A stretch of DNA of 64,000 nt, from assembly GCA_000621765.1 (NCBI GenBank), contig KK211345.1:35406-99405 (forward strand). Direction: 5' to 3'. This document shows, one piece after another, positions 1 through 9,438 of this stretch. Within the stretch, counting starts at the first letter, position 1, and each line of letters begins with the position of its first letter. This stretch comes from Ruminococcaceae bacterium AB4001. Its GTDB lineage: Bacteria; Bacillota; Clostridia; Saccharofermentanales; Saccharofermentanaceae. A program made the position numbers and the translations under genes. Under the pieces are notes generated by a model. That model was not told the origin of the DNA, did no database searches, and was given only the letters and a program-made list of their open reading frames with translations.

Positions 1-694
1 GGAAGTCGTACCACTCCGAATGCATCTCGTGGTCTTCGATGGTCTCAGCCTTAACGGGTCTGAATGTTCCAAGACCTACGTGAAGGGTAAGCTCAGCGAT
101 CTCAATGCCCATATCCTGAAGCTCAGCAAGGAGTTCCTTAGTGAAGTGAAGACCTGCAGTAGGAGCTGCAGCAGAACCTGAATCTTTGGAATAGACGGTC
201 TGATATCTTTCAGGATCGTCAAGTTTCTCGTGGATATAGGGCGGAAGGGGAATGGTTCCGGCTTTATCCAAAACTTCTTCCCATACACCTTTGAATTCGA
301 ATCTTATTATGCGGTTACCGCTCTCAAGGACCTGCTCGCACTCTGCTTCAAGCTCACCGGGGATAAAGGTCATGCGCTTGCCTTCTCTGACTTTTTTGCC
401 AGGGCGTGCAAGAGTCTCCCAGTGATTATCGTCGATCCTCTTTAACAGAAGAAGTTCAACAGGGCTCTTTGTATCTGAACGCACACCGAGAAGTCTCGCG
501 GGAATAACTCTCGTGTTGTTGATGACAAGGACATCTCCTTTGTGAAGATAGTTCTTGATATCAGGGAAGTGTCCGTCTATTGTCTTTCCCGTTTTCTTGT
601 CGAGTACCAGAAGGCGTGATGCAAGGCGGTCCTCAGTAGGGACCTGTGCTATCAGTCTTTCGGGCAGATCATAATAAAAATCAGAAGTCTTCAT
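1..694 (-). CDS. queA: tRNA preQ1(34) S-adenosylmethionine ribosyltransferase-isomerase, 3' end cut by window edge
   Basis: QueA transfers and isomerises the ribosyl part of SAM onto preQ1 at tRNA position 34, giving epoxyqueuosine in the cytoplasm. Translating the minus strand from the ATG at 694 gives 231 residues without a stop. It begins MKTSDFYYDLPERLIAQ and contains LIAQVPTEDRL, VLVINNTRVIPARL and SAAAPTAGLHFT, all typical of QueA N-terminal and central blocks. QueA is normally about 340 residues, so roughly the last third lies outside the window. An AAGG about 8 nt upstream of the ATG is a modest ribosome binding site. The gene is divergent from the epimerase at 835. Identification is firm; only the C-terminus is unseen. 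Confidence 0.93.
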   Translation of the reverse strand, partial: MKTSDFYYDLPERLIAQVPTEDRLASRLLVLDKKTGKTIDGHFPDIKNYLHKGDVLVINNTRVIPARLLGVRSDTKSPVELLLLKRIDDNHWETLARPGKKVREGKRMTFIPGELEAECEQVLESGNRIIRFEFKGVWEEVLDKAGTIPLPPYIHEKLDDPERYQTVYSKDSGSAAAPTAGLHFTKELLAELQDMGIEIAELTLHVGLGTFRPVKAETIEDHEMHSEWYDF

Positions 695-834
695 TTTCCA
701 AACCTTATCAATAATATAACGACAGAAGTTTATCACATTTGGCAAAAAAATGCGGATTCACATAGCGGTATTTGATATCTGAGAATTCTTTAGTTTGCTA
801 AAATCGAAACATCTCAGATAAAAGGAGAATCGAT

Positions 835-1851
835 ATGAAAGCATTATTCATCGGTGGTACAGGAACAATAAGCAGCGCAATCGTAAGAAGGCTCTCAAAA
901 GATCCCATGTGGGAAGTATGGCTCATAAACCGTGGAAACAGGGCGGATACCGTTCCTGAAAACATCCATCAGATCGTTTGCGACATCAACGATGAAGAAG
1001 CGGTCCTTAAAGCTGTCGGACAGATGAAGTTTGACTGCGTATGCGAATTCATCGGCTTTACCGTTGACCAGGTCGAAAGAGATTTCAGACTCTTTAACGG
1101 CAGGACAAACCAATATATCTATATCAGCTCCGCATCTGCTTACCATAAGCCTTCTGCAAGCTATGTAATAACTGAGGGCACAGCACTCGCAAATCCTTAC
1201 TGGGAATATTCCAGGAACAAGATCGCCTGCGAAGAATATCTCATGGACAGATACAGGGAAGACAAGTTCCCGGTTACGATCGTAAGGCCCAGCCATACAT
1301 ACGATGAGAGATCTATCCCTTTGGGAGTTCACGGAAAGAACGGTTCATGGCAGGTTATAAAGCGCATGATGGACGGCAGACCAGTCATCATCCACGGGGA
1401 CGGCGAATCATTATGGCACCTGACGTTCAACGAAGATTTCGCAGTCGGATACACAGCCTTAATGGGTAACCGTCACGCAATTGGCGAAGCCTTCCAGCTT
1501 ACAGGTGACGAGGTCCTTACATGGAATCAGATCTATCAGACCATCGCAGACGCTTTGGGAGTTGAGCTCAAGGCATACCACGTATCTTCAGAACTCCTTA
1601 CGGCATTCGGTCCCGAATACGATTTTGAGGGAAGCCTTACGGGTGATAAAGCCGTTTCTGTTGTTTTCGACAACTCGAAAATCAAGAAGCTTGCTCCTGA
1701 CCTTAAGACCAATGTGCCTTTGCATAAGGGCGTCAGGATCTGCCTTGAATACATATTGAACCACAAGGAGTGCATGAAAGAAGACCCTGAGTTCGACAAA
1801 TGGTGTGATAAAGTGATCGAAACGCTCGAGAATGCCAAGAAAAATTTCTGA
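835..1851 (+). CDS. NAD-dependent epimerase/dehydratase (extended SDR family)
   Basis: A 338-residue Rossmann-fold protein. The N-terminus has the glycine-rich nucleotide-binding loop (LFIGGTGTISSAI) and the centre has the SDR catalytic Tyr-x3-Lys (EYSRNKIACE, about residue 129). A serine-rich strand before it (YIYISSASAY) supplies the usual catalytic Ser. The family acts on nucleotide sugars or related substrates, but the sequence does not identify the substrate; it resembles the atypical or CSP41-like epimerases more than GalE. AAAGGAG sits 7 nt before the ATG. It appears to be a single transcription unit between divergent queA and trpB. Confidence 0.8.
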   Translation: MKALFIGGTGTISSAIVRRLSKDPMWEVWLINRGNRADTVPENIHQIVCDINDEEAVLKAVGQMKFDCVCEFIGFTVDQVERDFRLFNGRTNQYIYISSASAYHKPSASYVITEGTALANPYWEYSRNKIACEEYLMDRYREDKFPVTIVRPSHTYDERSIPLGVHGKNGSWQVIKRMMDGRPVIIHGDGESLWHLTFNEDFAVGYTALMGNRHAIGEAFQLTGDEVLTWNQIYQTIADALGVELKAYHVSSELLTAFGPEYDFEGSLTGDKAVSVVFDNSKIKKLAPDLKTNVPLHKGVRICLEYILNHKECMKEDPEFDKWCDKVIETLENAKKNF

Positions 1852-1933
1852 TATTACATTCTCGTGTTTTTGTGCAAATCGTAAAGATTTGTTGTAAAAT
1901 AGCTTAGTTTATTTTTCGAAGGGAGACTAATTT

Positions 1934-3298
1934 ATGTCCGAAATTCCTTACAAAATCTATTTATCAGAGAACGAGATCCCTTCAGCATGGTACAACGTTC
2001 GTGCTGACATGAAGACTAAGCCCGCTCCGCTTCTCAATCCCGGAACAGGCGAGCCTTTAAAGGCTGAGGATCTTTATCCTATATTCTGCGAAGAGCTTTC
2101 AAAGCAGGAAATGAACAACGACGACCAGTGGATCGACATCCCGGGCGAAGTTCTTGATTTCTATAAGATGTACAGACCTTCTCCGCTCGTTAGAGCTTAT
2201 TGCCTTGAGAAGGCACTCGGCACACCTGCTCATATCTACTATAAATTCGAAGGTAACAACACTTCAGGTTCACATAAGCTCAATTCAGCCATCGCTCAGG
2301 CTTATTACGCTAAGAAGCAGGGCCTCAAGGGTGTAACCACAGAGACAGGCGCAGGACAGTGGGGTACAGCTCTTTCAATGGCTACAGCTTATTTCGGACT
2401 TGACTGCCAGGTTTACATGGTTAAGGTATCTTACGAGCAGAAGCCTTTCAGACGTGAAGTTATGAGAACATACGGCGCTACCGTAACTCCTTCACCTTCA
2501 ATGAACACAAACGTTGGCCGTAAGATCAACGAGCAGTTCCCCGGAACAGACGGTTCTTTGGGCTGCGCTATCTCTGAGGCAGTTGAGGCTGCTACAACTC
2601 AGGAAGGTTACAGATATGTATTGGGTTCAGTTCTTAACCAGGTACTGCTCCATCAGTCTGTTATCGGTCTTGAGACAAAGGCTGCTCTCGATAAGGTTGG
2701 CGTAAAGGCTGACATGATCATCGGCTGCGCAGGCGGCGGATCTAACCTTGGCGGTCTCATCTCACCCTTCGTAGGCGAGATGCTCAGAGGTGAGAACCAG
2801 TATGAGATCATCGCAGTTGAGCCTGCTTCATGTCCTTCATTAACAAGAGGTTCATTCGTATATGACTTCTGCGATACAGGCCGTGTTTGCCCTCTCGCTA
2901 AGATGTACACATTGGGCAGCAACTTCATGCCTGCTCCTAACCATGCTGGCGGTCTCAGATATCACGGCATGAGCACGATCCTTTCACAGCTCTATGCTGA
3001 TGGCTTCATGAAGGCTACATCCGTTAAGCAGACAGACGTATTTGCAGCTGCTGAGCAGTTCGCAAGAGTTGAAGGTATCCTTCCTGCACCTGAGAGCTCA
3101 CACGCAATCAAGGTTGCGATCGACGAAGCTCTTAAGTGCAAAGAGACAGGCGAAGCTAAGAACATTGTATTCGGTCTCACAGGTACAGGTTACTTCGACC
3201 TCGTTGCTTACCAGAAGTACAACGACGGTGTCATGGATGATTACATTCCTACAGACGACGATATCGCGGCTTCTCTTTCACAGTGCCCTAAGGTCTGA
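1934..3298 (+). CDS. trpB: Tryptophan synthase beta chain, TrpB2 type
   Basis: A PLP enzyme that condenses indole with L-serine. At 454 residues it is longer than classical TrpB (about 400) and matches the TrpB2 group. The PLP lysine lies in GSHKLNSA (Lys115). The phosphate-binding glycine loop is GCAGGGSNLGG, and TETGAGQWGTA is the active-site block. No trpA or other trp gene is adjacent, which is common for TrpB2; such proteins are usually interpreted as indole salvage enzymes. GGGAG lies 8 nt before the ATG, and a strong terminator follows the stop codon, so the gene is probably monocistronic. Confidence 0.93.
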   Translation: MSEIPYKIYLSENEIPSAWYNVRADMKTKPAPLLNPGTGEPLKAEDLYPIFCEELSKQEMNNDDQWIDIPGEVLDFYKMYRPSPLVRAYCLEKALGTPAHIYYKFEGNNTSGSHKLNSAIAQAYYAKKQGLKGVTTETGAGQWGTALSMATAYFGLDCQVYMVKVSYEQKPFRREVMRTYGATVTPSPSMNTNVGRKINEQFPGTDGSLGCAISEAVEAATTQEGYRYVLGSVLNQVLLHQSVIGLETKAALDKVGVKADMIIGCAGGGSNLGGLISPFVGEMLRGENQYEIIAVEPASCPSLTRGSFVYDFCDTGRVCPLAKMYTLGSNFMPAPNHAGGLRYHGMSTILSQLYADGFMKATSVKQTDVFAAAEQFARVEGILPAPESSHAIKVAIDEALKCKETGEAKNIVFGLTGTGYFDLVAYQKYNDGVMDDYIPTDDDIAASLSQCPKV

Positions 3299-3319
3299 TC
3301 TTAATCTGATTTGAAACAC

Positions 3320-3356
3320 AGCCCCTTCAAAGGATGTTCCTTTGGAGGGGTTGTTT
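3320..3356 (+). terminator. Rho-independent terminator of trpB
   Basis: An inverted repeat with arms CCCCTTCAAAGG and CCTTTGGAGGGG (one G-T pair) and a 5-nt loop is followed by TTGTTTATTT. It begins about 20 nt after the trpB stop. Confidence 0.85.
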
Positions 3357-3488
3357 ATTTGCAGTAATTATATTTCCGGCAGGTATCTGCAAAGTAAGCA
3401 AGTTAAAGGCATAATGGGATAATCAGTTGAAAATTTCTTTGTAAATGTAATAAAATTGGGTTTAGCATTTTGGAATGGGAGAAGATAC

Positions 3489-4454
3489 ATGAGTGATTTT
3501 AATGATAACTGGCAATTAGTTGGCACGCCTGATCCGGCTACGCCTCAGGTTCAGCCTCATCAGACTCAGTCTGCACAGCCCGTCGCTCAGCCGGTTCAGC
3601 AGGCGCAGCCTGTTCAGCAGTATCAGCCGGCAGCCCAGCCCGTACAGCCGGCACAGCCTGTTCAGCAGTATCAGCAGCCCGTAGCGCAGCCTGTCGCACA
3701 GCAGGTCGCTCAGCCTTATATTCCCCAGCAGCCCGTACAGGGTTATCCTCAGCAGGCAGTTTATCCTGCATATGGACAGCCCATTGCCAATGCATACGGT
3801 TATGTAGCACCTCCGCAGCCGGATTATCAGCAGGCAAATTATATTGCCGAGAGACAGAGAAATCTCGAAGAGTGCGGAAAGCTCATCAATCATTTCTCTC
3901 CGAAGATAGATCTTTATCAGGAATATGACAGATGCAACCAGGATATCAAGAAGTTTTCCAGGACGAGCAACGCGCCTCTTATCTGGGGAATAATCGTTGC
4001 CCTGGTAGGTTTGGTATTTGTCTATAACACGTTTATTTCAAGGTCAGATGATGCCAAGCTTTATAACGGTATTATTTCCGGTGTGATCATGTTGTTTGGC
4101 GCAGGTCTCATCGTTCTGTTTATCCTTAAGAAGAAGTTCCACAAGAAAAAGGTTGGGGCACTTAAAGAGAAGCTTTTGGATCTTTCAAGCCAGTTAAAGC
4201 TCCTTTATAACGGATACAGCAACTGCCCGATCGCTCCCGAGTTTTCCGATCCGAGGATCCTTTTTAAGATCCAGTCAATGATCATACAGGGAAGATGTGT
4301 AACGATCTCGGCAGCTATCAGCGGATTGATCTCTTATCACAGCACTTATCAGAATCTGACTTATGCCAAGTCCAAGTTTGAAGCTGATACAGCTGCCATG
4401 AATGACGGAAAGCCCGCATTCTTTAATGCAGTCCGTTATCTTGATCTCAGATAA
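3489..4454 (+). CDS. Gln/Pro-rich two-pass membrane protein of unknown function
   Basis: 321 residues from the ATG at 3489, chosen because GGGAG lies 8 nt upstream; an upstream in-frame start at 3456 has no such site. Residues about 15-115 are low-complexity, built of repeated AQPVQ and QQYQP-like units. A charged region (120-160) follows, then two hydrophobic helices at about 163-182 and 192-213. After them comes a lysine-rich stretch (KKKFHKKK) and a C-terminal cytoplasmic-looking domain of about 100 residues. I do not recognise the family. The gene converges on a two-component system 11 nt downstream, with no terminator visible between them. The repeats could make the protein length variable between strains. 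Confidence 0.75.
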   Translation: MSDFNDNWQLVGTPDPATPQVQPHQTQSAQPVAQPVQQAQPVQQYQPAAQPVQPAQPVQQYQQPVAQPVAQQVAQPYIPQQPVQGYPQQAVYPAYGQPIANAYGYVAPPQPDYQQANYIAERQRNLEECGKLINHFSPKIDLYQEYDRCNQDIKKFSRTSNAPLIWGIIVALVGLVFVYNTFISRSDDAKLYNGIISGVIMLFGAGLIVLFILKKKFHKKKVGALKEKLLDLSSQLKLLYNGYSNCPIAPEFSDPRILFKIQSMIIQGRCVTISAAISGLISYHSTYQNLTYAKSKFEADTAAMNDGKPAFFNAVRYLDLR

Positions 4455-4465
4455 TAACGAAAGAT

Positions 4466-6079
4466 TTAAGTAGTGCTGTCGTTGTTGATCTTTGACAGCT
4501 GGTTACGGTAGAAGGTGACGGGAATCGTTACGTCAAAGCACGCGCCGCCTTCAGGCTTGTTGTATGCTTTTATCGAGCCGCCGTGTTCTTCTGCTATGGC
4601 TTTTGCAAGCGCAAGACCGATTCCGTGTTTACCGTCAGCTCCTTTGGAGAAACGCTCGAAAAGGTGATCGATTACTTCAGGTGCTATTCCCGGACCGTCA
4701 TCAGAGATCTCGAAGATAACGTTAGAACCGGTATCATCCGTCATGCATGCAAATGTTACTGCAGACTTGCAGTACCTTAAGCAGTTGGAAAAGATGTTTT
4801 CGAGACATCGGATAAGATCATTTTCGTTAGCATAGATGTAAGTGCTTGTAATCGAGATGTTATTGATGATCGCTTTGTCTTCGTGGATGAAGTTGCCGCG
4901 GACACGGTCGATAATCGTATCACATATCCTGATGGCATCGATATTCTGCTTCTTGACCTCAAAGTTACCGCTGCGGCTCATATCCATTTTGGAGATGGAG
5001 AGAAGGTTTTCAACAAGATTTGAAAGTCTTCCTGTCTCAGCGATGATTACGTCGATGGCGTTATCACGGTCATCAGGGCTTTCGAAAACCCCGTATTTCA
5101 GACCTTCCGCGTATCCCTGGATAGACATAAGAGGAGTTCTCAATTCATGTGAAGCGTTCTGGAAGAAGGTTTTCTGCTCGATGTCGGATTTTTCGAGTCT
5201 GTATGCCATATGGTTCATGACATCGCCGAGCTCTGAAAGTTCCTTACTTACAAGATGTCCTCTGACGGGCTTAAAGTCACCTTTTGCAATTCGTCTTGCG
5301 AATTTCGAAAGCTTCTGTGAAGAATAGATGATAGGGTATGTCATTATCATACTGAGGATACCGGCGATCAGGGCGGCGAGAAGGGCAGCCTGGATAAGAG
5401 CAAGCGTCATTGAAGCCATGAATGAATAGTAAGAACTCGAATTGACGTAAACGCAGATATAATAATCCTCGAGTTCCGGGTTCTTGAGTTCAGTTACGAT
5501 CGAAGTGTCTTCGCTTGGATCCGGTGTCTTTGTTTTCCATGTAAAACCGGTGGATTTGTAGTAAATCAGATCTCCGTCCAGATCAAGTGTCTGTGTTGAA
5601 GCCCAGTCCTTATATCCTTCTTCAGCAACAACCTGTTCGATGACCTTGTTGGCATTGTTAACGTAGGCCACGGTATTGGAAGCCGTCGGCCAGAGAACAA
5701 GATATTCGTTGGTATCAGGATCAAGATAGTAAAGGACTATGTTTGCCTGGTTAGAGATATCTGCGGATTTCGCTATGGAATTGAGGAGGTATGCTCTGAC
5801 GTTTTCGTCTGTGTCATCAGCGGAGTCGCCAAGCTGGACATAGAACTTTTCGGCGAAGACCTGCATGGACTCCAAAGCTACATTAATACGGGAGATACAC
5901 TCGTAAGCGATGTAGTTCTTGAAGATCGACTGAATATAGATATTGATAATAAAAACGACCAGAATTATGACCACGATCTCAACTGCATAGAAGTGCAGTG
6001 AGATGGGAACTCTGATCGCTGATTTATTCCTAAAAGGCTTTTTTGTCTTTGCCCGTGTATTATCAGGCTTTTCAGTCAT
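4466..6079 (-). CDS. Sensor histidine kinase
   Basis: A 537-residue membrane sensor kinase. One transmembrane helix lies near residues 31-50, then an extracellular domain of about 170 residues, a second helix near 222-247, and a HAMP linker (about 248-300). The HisKA motif NASHELRTPL puts the phosphoacceptor at His311. The ATPase domain shows an N-box (ENIFSNCLRYC), a G1 box (DDGPGIAPE) and a G2 box (KHGIGLALA). The start codon overlaps the stop of the upstream response regulator (TAATG), so the two are translationally coupled partners. The sensed signal cannot be deduced. Confidence 0.94.
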   Translation of the reverse strand: MTEKPDNTRAKTKKPFRNKSAIRVPISLHFYAVEIVVIILVVFIINIYIQSIFKNYIAYECISRINVALESMQVFAEKFYVQLGDSADDTDENVRAYLLNSIAKSADISNQANIVLYYLDPDTNEYLVLWPTASNTVAYVNNANKVIEQVVAEEGYKDWASTQTLDLDGDLIYYKSTGFTWKTKTPDPSEDTSIVTELKNPELEDYYICVYVNSSSYYSFMASMTLALIQAALLAALIAGILSMIMTYPIIYSSQKLSKFARRIAKGDFKPVRGHLVSKELSELGDVMNHMAYRLEKSDIEQKTFFQNASHELRTPLMSIQGYAEGLKYGVFESPDDRDNAIDVIIAETGRLSNLVENLLSISKMDMSRSGNFEVKKQNIDAIRICDTIIDRVRGNFIHEDKAIINNISITSTYIYANENDLIRCLENIFSNCLRYCKSAVTFACMTDDTGSNVIFEISDDGPGIAPEVIDHLFERFSKGADGKHGIGLALAKAIAEEHGGSIKAYNKPEGGACFDVTIPVTFYRNQLSKINNDSTT

Positions 6080-6822
6080 TAGTCCTGAGTATCTCCGTCA
6101 TCGTCATCGTCTTCTGAATCTTCAGTAGTCCTGTCCACCAGTCTGAAGCCGTAACCCCAGATAGTAGATATTTTAGCATTAGACTTGCTGATTTTCTTCC
6201 TCAATCTTTTGACGGTGTCATCTGCTACTCTTGTCTCGACCTGAGTCTCATAACCCCAGATCTTGTCTAAGAGCTCAGCTCTTGAGACTGCTCTGTCCCT
6301 GTTTGAGATAAGATACGTAAGGAGCTGGTATTCGTTAGGAGTAAGCGGCAAAGGCTTTCCGCTCATTGTTGTTTCTTTTGTTTTTCTGTTGATGATGATG
6401 TCCGCGAATTCATAAACGGCATCGTTATCAGGCTTATCGCCGGTCTTTCCGGTTATCTCTTCCTGTCTCTTGAGAATGGACTTAACTTTAGAAACAAGCT
6501 TGATGGGGGAGAAGGGCTTGGTGAAATAATCGTCGCTTCCCATATCAAGGCCCTGGATATAATCGGTATCACTGTCTTTTGCGGTGAGCATGATGATCGG
6601 CACGTTGGAAGTCTTGCGGATCTCTTTAAGGATAAAGAAACCGTCGTGGCCGGGCATCATAACATCAAGAATGATGAGATCTGCAGGAGAATGCGAAAAT
6701 ACTTCGAAAAGCTTGTCTCCAGTGGAAAAACCTGTTACGTGAAATCCTTCACGCTCAAGGAATGTCTTGAGTAGGTTTCTTATATTGTCATCATCATCTG
6801 CTATGTAAATAAGTTTGTTCAT
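6079..6822 (-). CDS. OmpR-family response regulator
   Basis: 247 residues with an N-terminal receiver domain and a C-terminal winged-helix DNA-binding domain. The acidic pocket is DDDD at residues 9-12, the phosphorylated residue is Asp53 (LIILDVMMPG), and Thr80 and Lys102 complete the switch set. The C-terminal domain shows LTPNEYQLL and a recognition-helix region DDTVKRLRKKI. An unusual short acidic tail (EDSEDDDDDGDTQD) ends the protein. GGAGAT lies about 6 nt upstream of the ATG. It is the first gene of the two-gene operon with the histidine kinase and is divergent from galE. Confidence 0.95.
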   Translation of the reverse strand: MNKLIYIADDDDNIRNLLKTFLEREGFHVTGFSTGDKLFEVFSHSPADLIILDVMMPGHDGFFILKEIRKTSNVPIIMLTAKDSDTDYIQGLDMGSDDYFTKPFSPIKLVSKVKSILKRQEEITGKTGDKPDNDAVYEFADIIINRKTKETTMSGKPLPLTPNEYQLLTYLISNRDRAVSRAELLDKIWGYETQVETRVADDTVKRLRKKISKSNAKISTIWGYGFRLVDRTTEDSEDDDDDGDTQD

Positions 6823-6884
6823 CTACTATCTCCAAAATCTGCTTGAAATAAACATTCATATTTTAACTGAAAACCTTTTCCGAG

Positions 6885-6898
6885 CCATTTTAAAATGG
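6885..6898. promoter_or_regulatory. 14-bp perfect palindrome in the divergent regulator/galE intergenic region
   Basis: CCATTTTAAAATGG is a perfect 14-bp dyad lying 63 bp upstream of the response regulator start and 91 bp upstream of galE. It could be an operator for this or another regulator. No consensus was recognised, and an AT-rich palindrome may occur by chance. Confidence 0.35.
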
Positions 6899-6988
6899 TG
6901 CAAATATGCGGAATTACGCTCAAAAGTTTGAATTTCTCGTTGTTTGTGGTTAAATGTTTTTCAAGAAAAACTTCAAGGGGATCTGTTT

Positions 6989-8011
6989 ATGTCTACAGTT
7001 TTAGTAACAGGCGGTAACGGCTATATCGGTTCACATACGGTTATTTCTTTATTTGAGAACGGTTATGACGTTGTTATAGCCGACAATCTTGCGAACAGTA
7101 AGATGGAAGTACAGAACCGTCTGGAAAAGATCACGGGCAAGAGATTTAAATTCTATAAGGTCGACTGCTGCGATATCGACGCTATGCGCAAAGTGTTCGA
7201 AGAGAATGAGATCGACAGCGTTATCCATTTCGCAGGCCTTAAGGCAGTCGGTGAATCAGTAAGCATTCCGCTGGATTATTATTCAAACAATATAGGCAGC
7301 ATCATCACGGTATGCCGTCTGATGTCTGAATTCGGCGTTAAGAAGCTTGTATTCAGTTCTTCAGCTACGGTTTACGGTTCTAGTGAGGACGTTCCTTTCA
7401 CTGAAGAGAGCCCTCTCGGAACATGCACCAATCCTTACGGTTGGACAAAGTGGATGATCGAGCAGATATTGAAGGACTATGCTAAGGCAGAACCTGACAA
7501 GAAGGTCTGCCTCCTCAGATATTTCAATCCCGTAGGTGCCCATGAAAGCGGCCTTATCGGCGAAGATCCGAGGGGAATCCCCAACAATCTGTTCCCTTAT
7601 ATTTCCAAGGTTGCCGGCGGCACATTGGAGTGTCTTACTGTGTTTGGTGACGATTATGATACGCCTGACGGCACTTGTCTTCGTGATTATATACATGTCG
7701 TTGACCTTGCGGAAGGACATGTAAAAGCGATAGAATTTCTTGAGAAGACAGAGGATTCCGTTAGTGTTTTCAATCTCGGCACAGGTAAGGGGACTTCAGT
7801 CAAGGAAGCTGTAAAAGCTTTTGAGAAAGCCTGCGGACATGAGATCAATCATGTTTTCGGACCGCGCAGACCGGGTGACATAGCTGTTTGTTATGCTTCA
7901 ACCAGGAAAGCTGAAGAAGTGCTCGGATTTAAGGCTAAGTACGGCATCGAAGAGATGTGTTCTTCATGCTGGAAATGGCAGACCATGAATCCTAACGGAC
8001 TGTCAGACTAA
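6989..8011 (+). CDS. galE: UDP-glucose 4-epimerase
   Basis: 340 residues. It interconverts UDP-glucose and UDP-galactose with bound NAD in the cytoplasm. The NAD loop is GGNGYIGSH at the N-terminus, the catalytic Ser lies in FSSSATVYG, and the Tyr-x3-Lys is NPYGWTKW. Substrate-binding blocks GIPNNLFPYI and YIHVVDLA are also present. The ATG at 6989 is preferred over an upstream in-frame start at 6944 because AAGGGG precedes it by 8-9 nt and the protein then starts right at the Rossmann strand. The LCP-family gene 18 nt downstream suggests a cell envelope polysaccharide role. Confidence 0.96.
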   Translation: MSTVLVTGGNGYIGSHTVISLFENGYDVVIADNLANSKMEVQNRLEKITGKRFKFYKVDCCDIDAMRKVFEENEIDSVIHFAGLKAVGESVSIPLDYYSNNIGSIITVCRLMSEFGVKKLVFSSSATVYGSSEDVPFTEESPLGTCTNPYGWTKWMIEQILKDYAKAEPDKKVCLLRYFNPVGAHESGLIGEDPRGIPNNLFPYISKVAGGTLECLTVFGDDYDTPDGTCLRDYIHVVDLAEGHVKAIEFLEKTEDSVSVFNLGTGKGTSVKEAVKAFEKACGHEINHVFGPRRPGDIAVCYASTRKAEEVLGFKAKYGIEEMCSSCWKWQTMNPNGLSD

Positions 8012-8029
8012 AAATGAAGGTAAAGTTAT

Positions 8030-9373
8030 ATGGGTTTTGACGAAAACGATGGTATGCATTTATCAGTACCGGAGCACAGACCTCCCAGAGCACCCGGCGG
8101 TCAGTCTTCCGAGTTTACTGATACCTCAAGTTTCGGCAGCAGGAGTGCTGAGATCGACGATCTGATCTCGGATCTTGACGGCGAACAGGATTCCGGACTT
8201 CAATACGGTTTTTCAAAAGACCGCAGGAAATCTTCCAAGAAGAGTTCCGGTGTCAATTCTGCTTTTAAGAGGACCAGGCTCCGTATTGTTTTAGGAATTC
8301 TTGCAGGTTTTCTCGGTGTCGTTGTCGGTGTTGTCTGCTTCGGCTTCTGGTATAAAGATTATCTTTTAAACAAGATCACATATGAGACAACAGCTTCAAA
8401 CGCCGTAATTACGATCGTTAACGAGGAAGGTAATACGGTAGCTCTTTCCGATGTAACCGAGACTACAAAATATGAAGTCATCCAGGATGAGCCGATCAAG
8501 AATTTCCTTCTGATCGGTATCGACAGCAGATACAAGAACTACAGCTCTTCAGGTCTTGGTGACAGATCTGACGTTATCGTTGTCATGTCAGTTGACTCCA
8601 ATAAGGGCACTATTAAGCTCTTATCCATTGCAAGAGACTCTTATGCTTATTTCCCGGGTTATTCAAATCCCCATAAGATCAATGCAGCAATGTCTTACGG
8701 CGGAGCTGACCTTTTGCAGGCAACCGTAGAGAGCTGCCTGAGAATAAAGATCGACGGATATGCTTATGTTAATTTCGCACACATGGCTAACATCATCGAT
8801 GCAGTCGGCGGCGTATACGTTAACATGACGGCAGGAGAGATGAATGTCGCTAACAAGTATGTACGCGAGATGAATCCTAATGCCACGCAGATCAGCAGTA
8901 CCGGAAGCAACACCTGGCTCAATGGTATCCAGGCAGTAGGTTATGCCAGAGTCAGATATGTCGGTAACGGCGACTATGAACGTATGGAGCGTCAGATCGA
9001 AGTCTTAAGAAGCGTAATGAAGCAGTACATGAGCCTGTCATCAACGGGCAAGCTTGCTGCCATGGACGATGTCCTTTCCGCTGTCGTTACCAATATCGAC
9101 AGGAAAGATATCGAGAAATATGCGCTTGACTTCCTGCCTTCTCTGCAGGATGCAGAGATGCAGTATCTCCAGCTTCCTATCGAGGGCTGCTACAACTGCG
9201 GCATGTACGGAGACGAATGGAGCATGAGGTGCAACTGGAATGCATTCATCCCTTACGTTCAGGAATATTTCTACGGCGAAACACGTGAATTCGACGAGGT
9301 CAAGATCCCTAATCACGCACCGTCTCTGGGCAGCTGTGATACGGATATTCCGCTTGATCATCTCATCCACTAA
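8030..9373 (+). CDS. LytR-CpsA-Psr (LCP) family cell wall glycopolymer ligase
   Basis: 447 residues. A charged, disordered cytoplasmic segment of about 85 residues precedes one transmembrane helix (about 87-110). An extracellular LCP domain follows, with NFLLIGIDSR, GDRSDVIVVMS, LLSIARDSY and HKINAAMSYGG. Conserved Arg and Asp residues in these blocks bind the polyprenyl-pyrophosphate of the donor. LCP enzymes attach teichoic acids or other glycopolymers to peptidoglycan. It sits directly downstream of galE and probably shares its transcript. The N-terminal cytoplasmic extension is longer than in many homologs. Confidence 0.9.
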   Translation: MGFDENDGMHLSVPEHRPPRAPGGQSSEFTDTSSFGSRSAEIDDLISDLDGEQDSGLQYGFSKDRRKSSKKSSGVNSAFKRTRLRIVLGILAGFLGVVVGVVCFGFWYKDYLLNKITYETTASNAVITIVNEEGNTVALSDVTETTKYEVIQDEPIKNFLLIGIDSRYKNYSSSGLGDRSDVIVVMSVDSNKGTIKLLSIARDSYAYFPGYSNPHKINAAMSYGGADLLQATVESCLRIKIDGYAYVNFAHMANIIDAVGGVYVNMTAGEMNVANKYVREMNPNATQISSTGSNTWLNGIQAVGYARVRYVGNGDYERMERQIEVLRSVMKQYMSLSSTGKLAAMDDVLSAVVTNIDRKDIEKYALDFLPSLQDAEMQYLQLPIEGCYNCGMYGDEWSMRCNWNAFIPYVQEYFYGETREFDEVKIPNHAPSLGSCDTDIPLDHLIH

Positions 9374-9400
9374 CGTTTTTGACTTTTTTTGATATTCGTA

Positions 9401-9429
9401 TTGACAGACTCGTAAAATAGAATTATATT
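9401..9429 (+). promoter_or_regulatory. Sigma-A promoter of groESL
   Basis: A perfect -35 TTGACA (9401-9406), a 17-bp spacer and a -10 TATATT (9424-9429). The CIRCE operator starts 10 bp after the -10 box, covering the transcription start. Confidence 0.88.
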
Positions 9430-9438
9430 TTGTTGTGG

